Shown here: positions 54,034 through 62,474 of the stretch, piece after piece | Position numbering within the stretch: position 1 is the stretch's first letter | How the letters are laid out: each line of letters begins with the position of its first letter | NCBI GenBank assembly: GCA_017963805.1 | Contig: JAGCTE010000044.1 | Span: 17,167 to 81,166 of the forward strand | DNA from: a bacterium | GTDB lineage: Bacteria; Auribacterota; UBA3054 | Direction of reading: 5' to 3' | DNA length: 64,000 nucleotides | Notes under the pieces: model-generated | What the model was told of the DNA's origin: nothing | The model's input: only the letters and a program-made list of their open reading frames with translations | The model's database searches: none | Made by a program: the position numbers and the translations under genes

Positions 54034-55176
54034 ATGGCATTACGCATTCCCTTCAACAAGCCCTACATGACCGGCCGCGAACTGGCTTTGATCGCGGACG
54101 CCCACGCGTCCTTGCACCTTTCCGGCGACGGAAAGTACACCAAGCTCTGCAACGCCTGGCTAACCGAGCTTTCCGGCGCCAAAGCAGCTCTCCTGACGCA
54201 CTCCTGCACGGCGGCTCTGGAGATGTCCGCCCTGCTTTGCGGCATCAAACCCGGAGACGAGGTCATCGTCCCCTCCTTCACTTTCGTCACGACGGTCAGC
54301 TCGTTCGTCATGCGCGGCGCCGTCCCCGTCTTCATCGACATCAGGCCCGACACCCTCAACATGGACGAGACGAAGATCGAAGCCGCCATCACGGAAAAGA
54401 CCAAAGCGATCGTGCCCGTGCACTACGCGGGCGTCGGCGCCGAGATGGACAAGATCGCCGCCATCGCGAAAAAACACAACCTCATGGTAGTTGAGGACAA
54501 CGCCCAGGGCGTCATGAGCTCCTTCAAGGGAAAACCCCTGGGTTCCTTCGGAAATTTGGCCGCGGTCTCTTTCCACGAGACTAAGAACATTATTTCCGGC
54601 GAAGGCGGCGCCATCTACGTCAACGACGAAGAACTGATAGAGAAAGCCGAGATCATAAGGGAGAAAGGCACGAACCGCGCCCGCTTCTTCAGGGGACAAG
54701 TCGACAAATACACCTGGGAGGACCTGGGCTCCTCGTACCTTCCCAGCGAGATCCTGGCGGCCTTCCTCTGGGGACAGATCAAGGAAGCCTATGAAATAAC
54801 CGACAGACGCCTCAAGATCTGGCAGACGTATCACGAAGCGTTCGCCGATCTCGAGAAAGAAGGCCTCATAAGAAGGCCCGTCGTTCCCGAATACTGCAAG
54901 CACAACGCCCACATGTATTATCTGCTCTTCAATTCCCTGGAGGAAAGGACCGAGTTTATCGCGAAGATGCGGGAAGCCGGCATTGGCTGCGTCTTCCACT
55001 ATCTCCCCTTGCACGACTCCCCCGCCGGCAAAAAATTCGGACGCTATGACGAAGAGCTTCCCGTGACGAAAAAAGTTTCCGACACGCTCGTCAGGCTGCC
55101 CCTCTGGGTAGGTCTGGAAAAAGACGGGCAGTTGGAGGACGTCATCGAAAACGTCATAAGGATCGTCAAGCGATAA
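54034..55176 (+). CDS. wecE: dTDP-4-amino-4,6-dideoxygalactose transaminase
   Basis: 380 residues of the DegT/DnrJ/EryC1/StrS family. It begins IPFNKPYMTGREL and GDGKYTKLCNAWL, close to WecE/RffA. PLP-binding motifs are VEDNAQGVMS and the Schiff-base lysine in SFHETKNIISGEGGA. It makes the amino sugar TDP-Fuc4N (4-acetamidofucose pathway) for surface polysaccharides. AAAAGGAG precedes the ATG. It is followed by a strong terminator at 55201-55231. Confidence 0.93.
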   Translation: MALRIPFNKPYMTGRELALIADAHASLHLSGDGKYTKLCNAWLTELSGAKAALLTHSCTAALEMSALLCGIKPGDEVIVPSFTFVTTVSSFVMRGAVPVFIDIRPDTLNMDETKIEAAITEKTKAIVPVHYAGVGAEMDKIAAIAKKHNLMVVEDNAQGVMSSFKGKPLGSFGNLAAVSFHETKNIISGEGGAIYVNDEELIEKAEIIREKGTNRARFFRGQVDKYTWEDLGSSYLPSEILAAFLWGQIKEAYEITDRRLKIWQTYHEAFADLEKEGLIRRPVVPEYCKHNAHMYYLLFNSLEERTEFIAKMREAGIGCVFHYLPLHDSPAGKKFGRYDEELPVTKKVSDTLVRLPLWVGLEKDGQLEDVIENVIRIVKR

Positions 55177-55200
55177 GTATTCCTATCTATATTTTCCAAG

Positions 55201-55231
55201 GCGAGACGTTTTTCGTAAATGTCTCGCTTTT
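55201..55231 (+). terminator. Intrinsic terminator after wecE
   Basis: GCGAGAC (55201-55207) pairs with GTCTCGC (55221-55227), extended inward by a wobble pair and TTT/AAA, then followed by TTTTAT. It closes the GT2-cstA-GT39-wecE operon. Confidence 0.85.
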
Positions 55232-55262
55232 ATAAAGTTATACAGATAATCCTTCCGCCCCC

Positions 55263-55291
55263 TTGTTTCCTAATTAAAGTTTTCGTATAAT
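55263..55291 (+). promoter_or_regulatory. Promoter of the AraC regulator gene
   Basis: TTGTTT (55263-55268) and TATAAT (55286-55291) with a 17-bp spacer, followed by AAGGAG (55312-55317) before the ATG. Confidence 0.6.
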
Positions 55292-55324
55292 ATTTCCGTA
55301 ACAAAACAATGAAGGAGTTACGAT

Positions 55325-56371
55325 ATGGGTGGGAGAAAAAAAGCAACTGTTCCCGAAACGGAAAAGAAAACGAAAAAAAGAGCAAAAGCGAAAGCCAAGC
55401 CTGAAACTGAGGAAGAGGCTCCGAAAAGGAAATACGAACGCCGCAAAAAGGGGTTCGGCGAGATCCCGAGTCCGGAGATCATTCCCATCAACCAGGCTGT
55501 CTCGAATTTGACCTCGGACCCGGAGATGTATTTCCTGCCGATGGCCCAGGACGAGATCTTCCTTATCAACCCTTATGCCTGCGGCGTTTCATCCTGGCTG
55601 CCCAAAGCCAAACTGACCAGGAGGAACTGTCCGTTCTTCTCCGTCGAGCTTGTCCTGGAAGGGAAAGGCGAACTGGACGTGAACGGCAACACCTACGATC
55701 TCGAGCCCAAGGATGTTTTCCTTCTTCACTTCGACGAAGACCACACCTACCAGAACACCGGTTCGGGCCGCTGGAAAAAAGTCTGGATCTCTTTCCGTCA
55801 CAGCCTGCTCACCCCGGGCCTCAATCAGCTGGGATTGGACATGATCTCGAAGATCTCCCTGAAGGATCAGGATTTTGAGCAGATCCGCCGCCTTTTCTTC
55901 GACGTGCTAGACGAGATCAGGGACCGCAACAAAGACTTCAGGATCAACGCCTCCGCCACCTGCTACAAGATCTTCCATCTCCTGGCCCGCTACGCCAAGG
56001 TCATAAGCTCGCAAAGGGCCAACGTCATCCCGCCGCAGGTCCAGTCTGTCGTCACCTACGTTGAGAAGCACCTTAGGGAGCCCATCTCCATGGACGACCT
56101 GGCGAAAGTGGCCGGCTGCTGCCGCGTGCATCTCACCAGGCTCTTCAAAAAGCACATGGGCATACACACGAGGGACTGGCTCATTCAGCTGAGGATGCGC
56201 CACGCCTGCATGATGCTCAAGACCACGAACCTTCCCGTCCATCTGATCGCCGAGGAAGTCGGGTTCGACGACCCCTACCACTTCAGCACCGCCTTCCGCC
56301 GCACCGTCGGGCAGCCGCCGACAAAGTACCGCAAAATGGCCAAGAGCGACGCGCTGGACGAAGAGTTCTAA
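55325..56371 (+). CDS. AraC-family transcriptional regulator
   Basis: 348 residues. The first ~50 residues are an unusual Lys/Glu-rich stretch (KKTKKRAKAKAKPETEEEAPKR). A cupin-like ligand domain follows (about 75-190, VELVLEGKGELDVNG), then two AraC helix-turn-helices (about 240-340) with ISMDDLAKVAGCCRVHLTRL and VGFDDPYHFSTAFRRTVGQPP. Family members respond to sugars; the neighbouring secreted and carbohydrate genes make that plausible here. Strong promoter and ribosome site support this start. The basic N-terminal extension may add DNA contacts; that is inference. Confidence 0.88.
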   Translation: MGGRKKATVPETEKKTKKRAKAKAKPETEEEAPKRKYERRKKGFGEIPSPEIIPINQAVSNLTSDPEMYFLPMAQDEIFLINPYACGVSSWLPKAKLTRRNCPFFSVELVLEGKGELDVNGNTYDLEPKDVFLLHFDEDHTYQNTGSGRWKKVWISFRHSLLTPGLNQLGLDMISKISLKDQDFEQIRRLFFDVLDEIRDRNKDFRINASATCYKIFHLLARYAKVISSQRANVIPPQVQSVVTYVEKHLREPISMDDLAKVAGCCRVHLTRLFKKHMGIHTRDWLIQLRMRHACMMLKTTNLPVHLIAEEVGFDDPYHFSTAFRRTVGQPPTKYRKMAKSDALDEEF

Positions 56372-56372
56372 C

Positions 56373-56401
56373 TTGACTTTGAAAGGCAATAAGAGTAGAA
56401 T
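56373..56401 (+). promoter_or_regulatory. Promoter of tRNA-Asn
   Basis: TTGACT (56373-56378) and TAGAAT (56396-56401) with a 17-bp spacer, placing the start of transcription about 15 nt before the tRNA. Confidence 0.65.
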
Positions 56402-56422
56402 CTATCCCATAAAAATTTGTGT

Positions 56423-56497
56423 GCCGCAGTAGCTCAATGGCAGAGTACCTGGCTGTTAACCAGGGTGTTGTTGGTTCGAGTCCATCCTGCGGCGCCA
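56423..56497 (+). tRNA. tRNA-Asn (anticodon GTT)
   Basis: 75 nt including the encoded CCA. Acceptor GCCGCAG pairs with CTGCGGC, discriminator is G73 as in asparagine tRNAs, and the anticodon loop CTGTTAA puts GTT at 56455-56457. The T loop is TTCGAGT; the T stem (GTTGG/CCATC) has one U-U mismatch. A promoter precedes and a terminator follows, so it is a single-gene unit. Confidence 0.95.
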
Positions 56498-56506
56498 AAT
56501 TTATAA

Positions 56507-56540
56507 AAAGACCTCCGCTTCGGCGGGGGTCTTTCTTTTT
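56507..56540 (+). terminator. Intrinsic terminator after tRNA-Asn
   Basis: AAAGACC and GGTCTTT flank an inner CCGC-TTCG-GCGG stem with a UUCG tetraloop, followed by a T-rich tract to 56540. Confidence 0.92.
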
Positions 56541-56579
56541 TATGCTAGAATATTAATGAACAAAGTTAAGGATGCCGCT

Positions 56580-59444
56580 ATGAAAAAGACTTTCGCGTTT
56601 CTGACTCTTTTATGCTGCGCCGCCGCTTTCGGCGAGACTTCCAAATTCACCTTCGAGACAGACGGGCTGGACGGCTGGACCGTCTCCGAAAACGTCAGGG
56701 TCGCCGAGAGCATGGCCGTTTCCTCCACCAACTATATCCTCGTTTCCGCCTGGCACGCCTACGGCGACAAGGCGCTTGAGATGGAGGGCTCATCTTCTCT
56801 CTCCCGGGTCGTCTCAATGTCGGAAGGCTTTGAGCAGAGGATCGCTTTTGACTTTTACGCGACCTGGCCGGACGGGGAAGCCGGCAGGGCCCTTACCTTC
56901 AAGCTTGGCGAGATTCCCGTCATAAAGCTGGAGGAGAGCAAAACCAACGTTATCACGGCCAAGATCTTCGGCGGTTATTTCGGCGCGGCCCCCGAATGGC
57001 AGCCTGTTCCAGGCGTCAATACGCTCTTCCACCGCAAATGGCAGCACGTCGAGGTCCTCCTCGACAGGGAGCTCATATTGAAGCTGAAAGCCCCCAACAT
57101 GGACGCAGAGCTCGCCGGATTCGCCCTCGCTGAACAGATCCCGGCCGGCGAAACGACTTTTTCAGTGGAAAGCGATTTTGAAAAGATCTATCTCGACAAT
57201 CTCACTTTCCTGGAAGAGCCCTCCTCCCACGAAACGCTCCTAGACGACCGTGCCGGCGCCGATCTAGGGTTCAACCAGTCTTACGAGACTTCCTTCTCCG
57301 CGAAAACTTCTTTCGGCGGGCTGGAGCTTAGCTGCGCTCTGGAGCTCGAGGAAAACTATATTGGGTTCGTCACTCTCAACGGGTTCCCCATCCCTTTGAA
57401 CGAACTTCCGCTCTCGGTTGGCGAGAACGTCATTTCCTTGGGTTTCCTAAAGAACAGCCGTTTGGTCAAGGCCCAGGTCAACGGCATTGATGTCGATACG
57501 AGCGCGCTCAGCCTTTCTTTGCCTGACACCGTTGAAATAAAGATCACGAATCTTTCCCCCGGCGGCTCCCTGAAGGTCAAGGGCGTCTTCGCCCAGAACA
57601 GCCTGCCTATAGTTTACAATGAAACGGCCTCCATCGACCTTCTGATGGTCGCCTACACCGGCGGCGGCAACAACACGCCTCCCCAGAACTACACCAACCT
57701 TTATTACCCGAAGGTGCAGGATTTCTATTACCGCAATTCCAACGCCCAGCTTCTTCTGAAGTACGATCCCGTTTACCGCCATATCATCCCGCCCGCGGAA
57801 ACTTTCTTCCGCGATTATGAGAACGAATTCGGCGAAACGGAAGTAGGCGGCAGGATCATGGCCAGGGATCTGAGGAAAACGCTGGGCGTTTGGAACCAGG
57901 AGTACGATCTTTTCGTCTTCACCTGCGGCAACGGCTGGAACAGCTGGGGCGGCAACTGGGGCGGCGGCTCCTACGGCTACACCGGCATGGGCATGATCAT
58001 GTGCTCGCAGGTCGGCAACTACGGCGGCAACGGCACGGGCTTCGTGACGGTGCACGAAGTCATGCACTCCGTCGACCAGATGTACTCCTACAGCGGCTAC
58101 CAGGAATACTCAAGCTCGCACCCGGACGGCTGCAGCTACGGCTGGGCCGGAGGCGGCGACACCTGGTCCTGGTGCGGCACCGCCATGCGCCCCTTCACGA
58201 ATTATTTCAAGCTGAGGACGCCCTGGAAAAACACCTACGTCTACCGCGACAGCGACCGCGACGGGCTGGCCGACAGCGATTCCGTCCTTCCCATTGACGA
58301 AGCGCGGATGAGTTCCGACCCGACCGAAACGGACACCGACAGAGACGGGCTCGACGACCTTAAGGAATATCTGGTCGGACTCTATTATCCCAGCGACGCC
58401 AACGACCCCGACACCGACAAGGACGGTTTAAAGGACGGCGAAGACCCCTACCCCATCATCGCTTACAAAAAGAGCATCCCGAGGCTCCTTGCCGAGCCTA
58501 CTATCAACGGCGTGCTTGAAGAGGGAGAATGGACCTATTGGGGCTCCGGCACGGGAGACAGCGACGATCCGGAATTTCAGGTGACAGCTTACGCCGGCTG
58601 GCGCGACGACGCCTTGTACCTTGCCTTCAGGACCAACAAGAAGTGCACCTTCACCATGGAAGTGGACGGCTCGGCCTGGTCCGGCCCCTGGCACGGCGGA
58701 GACTATTTCAAGTTCAAGTCCCACAACCAGTACTACAACAGGATCTACGCCGCTTCCAATGACGAAAACAGCGTCCAGGACTGGAAATGCGGCAACGTTC
58801 CCAACGGTTCGCGCTGCCTCAAAAAAGACAACGAATTGGGCGGCTTCGACGTCGAAGTCAAGATCCCCTGCAATCTCAAGTCCATAAAGGGCTACACCTG
58901 CTGGCCCGGCGAGGAGCCGACCAACTGCTTCAAGTGCGTTTCGGGCGGCCAGCTTGGTCTGCTCGTAAGCTATGAAGGCATAGGTCTCGACAGAGTCGAG
59001 GTCGACGACTACCATCCCGAGCCCTGGGCCTCCTCCTTCGAAAGGATGGACTGGCACGTCTTCGATCTCGTCGAAGCCGACACTTCTTTTGCGCTGCTTT
59101 CCGCCAAGCCCCAGAACGCGGAGCTTCACCTGGGCGAAACCGAGCCGATCGATCTCAAATACGTGAATTACGGGCCGGATGGCGAAGCCGAGGTCAGGAT
59201 AGAAGCCCCCGGTTACTTCTCTACGGGCGCCGTTTCCCTAACCGGCAGCGGAGGGATCACCGAAGGCACCGTAAACATAGAGATACCGCAGGATGAGGAA
59301 GCGGCCGGCACGACCGATTTCAGCGTCATAACGAAACTCAACGGTTCCGTTGCGACAAACGCCTACACCTGGACCGTGGTTCCGGAACCCACGCTAATGG
59401 CGCTGCTCTGTCTTTGCGCGCTTGGCTTTATTCGCAAAGAATAA
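56580..59444 (+). CDS. Secreted HExxH metalloprotease-like protein with TSP3 repeats and PEP-CTERM tail
   Basis: 954 residues from ATG 56580, with AAGGA upstream. Layout: signal peptide; beta-rich N-terminal region; a Gly-rich stretch before TVHEVMHSVDQMYS, whose HEVMH (492-496) is a zinc-binding HExxH; calcium-binding TSP3-type repeats (about 556-620, DRDGLADSD, DTDRDGLDD, DTDKDGLKDGED); a CBM9-like sugar-binding domain (about 640-825, INGVLEEGEW); and a C-terminal VPEPTLMALL...RKE anchor. This suggests a surface-sorted zinc peptidase that may act on a glycan-bound target. Family assignment of the peptidase is not certain. The 3' end overlaps the opposite gene by 17 nt. Confidence 0.75.
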   Translation: MKKTFAFLTLLCCAAAFGETSKFTFETDGLDGWTVSENVRVAESMAVSSTNYILVSAWHAYGDKALEMEGSSSLSRVVSMSEGFEQRIAFDFYATWPDGEAGRALTFKLGEIPVIKLEESKTNVITAKIFGGYFGAAPEWQPVPGVNTLFHRKWQHVEVLLDRELILKLKAPNMDAELAGFALAEQIPAGETTFSVESDFEKIYLDNLTFLEEPSSHETLLDDRAGADLGFNQSYETSFSAKTSFGGLELSCALELEENYIGFVTLNGFPIPLNELPLSVGENVISLGFLKNSRLVKAQVNGIDVDTSALSLSLPDTVEIKITNLSPGGSLKVKGVFAQNSLPIVYNETASIDLLMVAYTGGGNNTPPQNYTNLYYPKVQDFYYRNSNAQLLLKYDPVYRHIIPPAETFFRDYENEFGETEVGGRIMARDLRKTLGVWNQEYDLFVFTCGNGWNSWGGNWGGGSYGYTGMGMIMCSQVGNYGGNGTGFVTVHEVMHSVDQMYSYSGYQEYSSSHPDGCSYGWAGGGDTWSWCGTAMRPFTNYFKLRTPWKNTYVYRDSDRDGLADSDSVLPIDEARMSSDPTETDTDRDGLDDLKEYLVGLYYPSDANDPDTDKDGLKDGEDPYPIIAYKKSIPRLLAEPTINGVLEEGEWTYWGSGTGDSDDPEFQVTAYAGWRDDALYLAFRTNKKCTFTMEVDGSAWSGPWHGGDYFKFKSHNQYYNRIYAASNDENSVQDWKCGNVPNGSRCLKKDNELGGFDVEVKIPCNLKSIKGYTCWPGEEPTNCFKCVSGGQLGLLVSYEGIGLDRVEVDDYHPEPWASSFERMDWHVFDLVEADTSFALLSAKPQNAELHLGETEPIDLKYVNYGPDGEAEVRIEAPGYFSTGAVSLTGSGGITEGTVNIEIPQDEEAAGTTDFSVITKLNGSVATNAYTWTVVPEPTLMALLCLCALGFIRKE

Positions 59445-62400
59445 GGAACGCGCTTCCGTCGAGCTTTATCGTCTCGCCTTCCTTCAAAGCCCAGGTTTGA
59501 GAGCTGCAGAAAGTGGCGCCGTCTTTCATTTCTATGTGGCGCTTCTGGCTTTTGCGCTTAACTGTCAAAGTCAGGTTCCTAATCTTGTAGGCGTCTCCCG
59601 TGTCGTCAACGATCCCCACGTTGTTGGCGTTGCCGAGCGTTTTGAAAGCGGCTTCCGTAAGCGGTATGCTGACCGTCTGCCAGCTGCTGAGAAGGGGAAC
59701 GTTATTGGGGAGCAAGCCGACCGGCACGTCGTTTATCAGAACGACCTTGTTGGTGTAAGCGTCGCCGTTGACGTCGAAGACGTCGACTTTGAGGACCGCT
59801 TCCTCGACGTCGTTCCAAACTTCCCGCGGGGCGGTGGTCAGCTTTGCCTTCTCGAATAGGCTTTGCGTCTCGTGCAGCGTGTCCTGGGAGATCGGCATGG
59901 GCAGCTCGTAATTGTTGATGTTCTGTCCCCTGGCCACTTTGTGTATGAGCTGCAGCTCAAGCGCCGGCAGGGCGTAGGAGGAGCGCAGCTGAAGGTCCAT
60001 GAGCGTAATTGGACGGTTCGCGTTGACGACCTTGCCGGCCAGTTCGTGTTCGCCCTTTCCCAAGCTGACAGTCGCCACTTTCCAATTGTGGTTGGGGAAA
60101 GACGTGAACTGCGGCTTCGCTTCGACGGAATTGTCCGTCAGGATCATTTCCGCGTTCTTGTCGTTTATGGTCCAAACTAAAAGCGAGGAGGCTCCTTCGG
60201 GAACGTTTACGCTGCAAGTAAAAGCGTTGCTTTCTATGTTAAGGTCCTCGCATCTGGCGCGCCTGATCTCCTGGCCGCCGGGCCTTTCCCCGGACAAAAG
60301 GCGGTTGGAAATGCTTTTGACATTGTGCAATCCCAAAAATTTCTTTACGGAGAACGGCGAATAGAGATAGATGGGATTCTTGTCGTCGCCCTCCGAATTG
60401 ATGACGAAGCGCGCGGAGCTTCCCGTAATGTTGTTCCTTTGGAAGCGGACGTTGATGAGAGCCGGATAGTCAAGATCCCTGAGGTCCAGCGACTCCACGA
60501 TCATAACGCTTTCCGCCGGCAGTTTGACGGTCGGATAATTCTTTGTCTCCCTTATCATATGGTAAGGATAAGATATCCTGTAATATTCCGAAGCTATGCC
60601 AAGGTCCGCGACCTTCACTTCCGCGTCAAGGAACTTGGGGTTGCGCACCGAAGCGTACACGTGTCCCTTTTCGTCGTGGCCCCTGTAGCCGTAAAGCTCG
60701 TTCTGGGCCGGATCGCCGAGGATCATCTCACTCATAAGCATAAGCTCGTTGTGTTCGTTTGCCCAGTTCAATCCCCTGCCGAGCACTTCGAATTTCTTTT
60801 CGTTCAATTCCTTGGGATGAATGTAAAGCTCCCTTATCGCCGTTCCTCTTCCCAAGTAATTCATGATGTAGTCGGACCACTGCAGGTCGTCGATCCACGG
60901 CCCGGCCGTGTCGAGGAGCCCGTTTATCATTCCGTGGGTCATGAGGGCGTACAGCGGGAAAAACTCCCTGTCAACTCTCATCAGTTTGAAAAGGAAGCCG
61001 TCGCGGTATCTCATCTCGGCCTGGGAGCGGCTTGTCACGGGATATTTGAAATCGTAATCCTTGTCTTTTCCGCCCATGAAGAGGATCCTGGCGTGCTTAA
61101 GCCACCATGGGCTGTGGTTTATACCCGTCGTGATGCTTTGGTGGATGTCCGGGGCAAGCTCCCTTTCCATGTCGAGCAAGGCTGCCGTTTCGCGCATGTT
61201 GGCTTCGGTGCTCTGCTCCTCCGAATAAAGGTGCCCGTGTCCCGGGCGCGAGCAGTTGAAATAGTTGAAGTCGTGCTTGAAACACTTCACCTCGTCGGTC
61301 ATGATCCTGGTCTTTATCGCCGCTCTCAGATCCTTGTTGTATTTCGACCCGGAGAGACACATGTAATAAACGTTCGCGGCTTCGTAACCGGCTTTGGTCA
61401 GAGCGTCCAGATCGCACATCATCGAGGAATAGGCAAGCCACAATCCCAGCCCGGCCCCGTAGGGAGTTATAAGCTCGCTCACTTCCGCCAGTCCTTTCGG
61501 GAAACGCTTGGTGTTCGTTTCGTAAACTTTGTCCTTAACGAACCAGCCGTCGTCCACCAGGCAGTAGTCTATTGAAGCCCCGAAAGATTTCAGGGCGCTG
61601 GACATTTTCAAAAAGGTGTCCACAGTGTGCCCGGTCGTCAGCGAGTCTTCCCTGAAATCGCACCAGGTGTTGTAAACGGTCACGAATCTCGGAGGAAGGA
61701 TAACGCCCTTTATGTAATCGGCGAGAACGCGTCTTGCGCCTTTTATACCGCCTCCCAGAAGCGAACGGTCGGACGTCCACTTTTCGTTTTTCTTGAGGAA
61801 GGCCGAGGGATGCTGGCTCAATGTCACGGCGCCGTTTTCGCAGGCGGAGTCGAACCAGGGCGTCTCGCCGCAGAAATACCAAAGGTCGTCGACGAAGACC
61901 GGCAGCCCTTTGCCGCCGCCCGTCATGTTCCCGGAAACGACCCAGTTGCCGAGCCTGGCATCCTCGATGACGATCTCGTCTTCGCCAAGGTTCTCGACTT
62001 CCAGATCGCGGTGAATGAGAGTCTCCCCTTTCAGGAAATAGTAATTCAGCCGCACGGAAAGAGACAGAGCCGGATAATAGAGCAGAAAGCTGGTCTTCCC
62101 CTTCCCTTTGTTCATTTCGACAGGATAGCATTTGTCCGGCGTGACGACATGGGGCGGTTTCAAACCGAAGCGGGGTTTGCCGTTGTCTTCAAACCAGCCG
62201 AGTTTTGCTTTCGGTCCGGCCTTCAGGGAAAATTCTTCCCCGGAGAGGAAGAGCTTTTCCTTCGTCTTACGGTTCATAAGCTGATTGGATCTGAAATTGC
62301 CGTCCGCGACTTCCAGCTCCAATTCAACGTTTCCGTTGGAGACTATGTAGACGGAGTCTTTCAGATCCGTCACGCTGCTCCTGGTAAACAGGAGGAAAAT

Positions 62401-62460
62401 CAGCGCGATGACGGGAACTGACCAAATGGCGAGCAGGATAAACGTTCGTATGTGGCGCAT
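59428..62460 (-). CDS. GH36-like alpha-galactosidase family glycoside hydrolase
   Basis: 1010 residues from ATG 62460, which follows a strong AGGGGGG ribosome site; a TTG at 62478 overlapping the upstream stop is an alternative. One N-terminal membrane helix (about 5-23) anchors it. A beta-sandwich comes next, then a TIM barrel with DYCLVDDGWF (about 300) and FKHDFNYF, where Asp397 fits the GH36 nucleophile. The C-terminal ~350 residues are beta-rich accessory domains. Its likely substrate is an alpha-galactoside or related alpha-linked sugar. The acid/base residue was not identified. The gene is in line with the CBM-like protein and gmd. Confidence 0.75.
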   Translation of the reverse strand: MRHIRTFILLAIWSVPVIALIFLLFTRSSVTDLKDSVYIVSNGNVELELEVADGNFRSNQLMNRKTKEKLFLSGEEFSLKAGPKAKLGWFEDNGKPRFGLKPPHVVTPDKCYPVEMNKGKGKTSFLLYYPALSLSVRLNYYFLKGETLIHRDLEVENLGEDEIVIEDARLGNWVVSGNMTGGGKGLPVFVDDLWYFCGETPWFDSACENGAVTLSQHPSAFLKKNEKWTSDRSLLGGGIKGARRVLADYIKGVILPPRFVTVYNTWCDFREDSLTTGHTVDTFLKMSSALKSFGASIDYCLVDDGWFVKDKVYETNTKRFPKGLAEVSELITPYGAGLGLWLAYSSMMCDLDALTKAGYEAANVYYMCLSGSKYNKDLRAAIKTRIMTDEVKCFKHDFNYFNCSRPGHGHLYSEEQSTEANMRETAALLDMERELAPDIHQSITTGINHSPWWLKHARILFMGGKDKDYDFKYPVTSRSQAEMRYRDGFLFKLMRVDREFFPLYALMTHGMINGLLDTAGPWIDDLQWSDYIMNYLGRGTAIRELYIHPKELNEKKFEVLGRGLNWANEHNELMLMSEMILGDPAQNELYGYRGHDEKGHVYASVRNPKFLDAEVKVADLGIASEYYRISYPYHMIRETKNYPTVKLPAESVMIVESLDLRDLDYPALINVRFQRNNITGSSARFVINSEGDDKNPIYLYSPFSVKKFLGLHNVKSISNRLLSGERPGGQEIRRARCEDLNIESNAFTCSVNVPEGASSLLVWTINDKNAEMILTDNSVEAKPQFTSFPNHNWKVATVSLGKGEHELAGKVVNANRPITLMDLQLRSSYALPALELQLIHKVARGQNINNYELPMPISQDTLHETQSLFEKAKLTTAPREVWNDVEEAVLKVDVFDVNGDAYTNKVVLINDVPVGLLPNNVPLLSSWQTVSIPLTEAAFKTLGNANNVGIVDDTGDAYKIRNLTLTVKRKSQKRHIEMKDGATFCSSQTWALKEGETIKLDGSAFLILCE

Positions 62461-62474
62461 AGACAACCCCCCTA

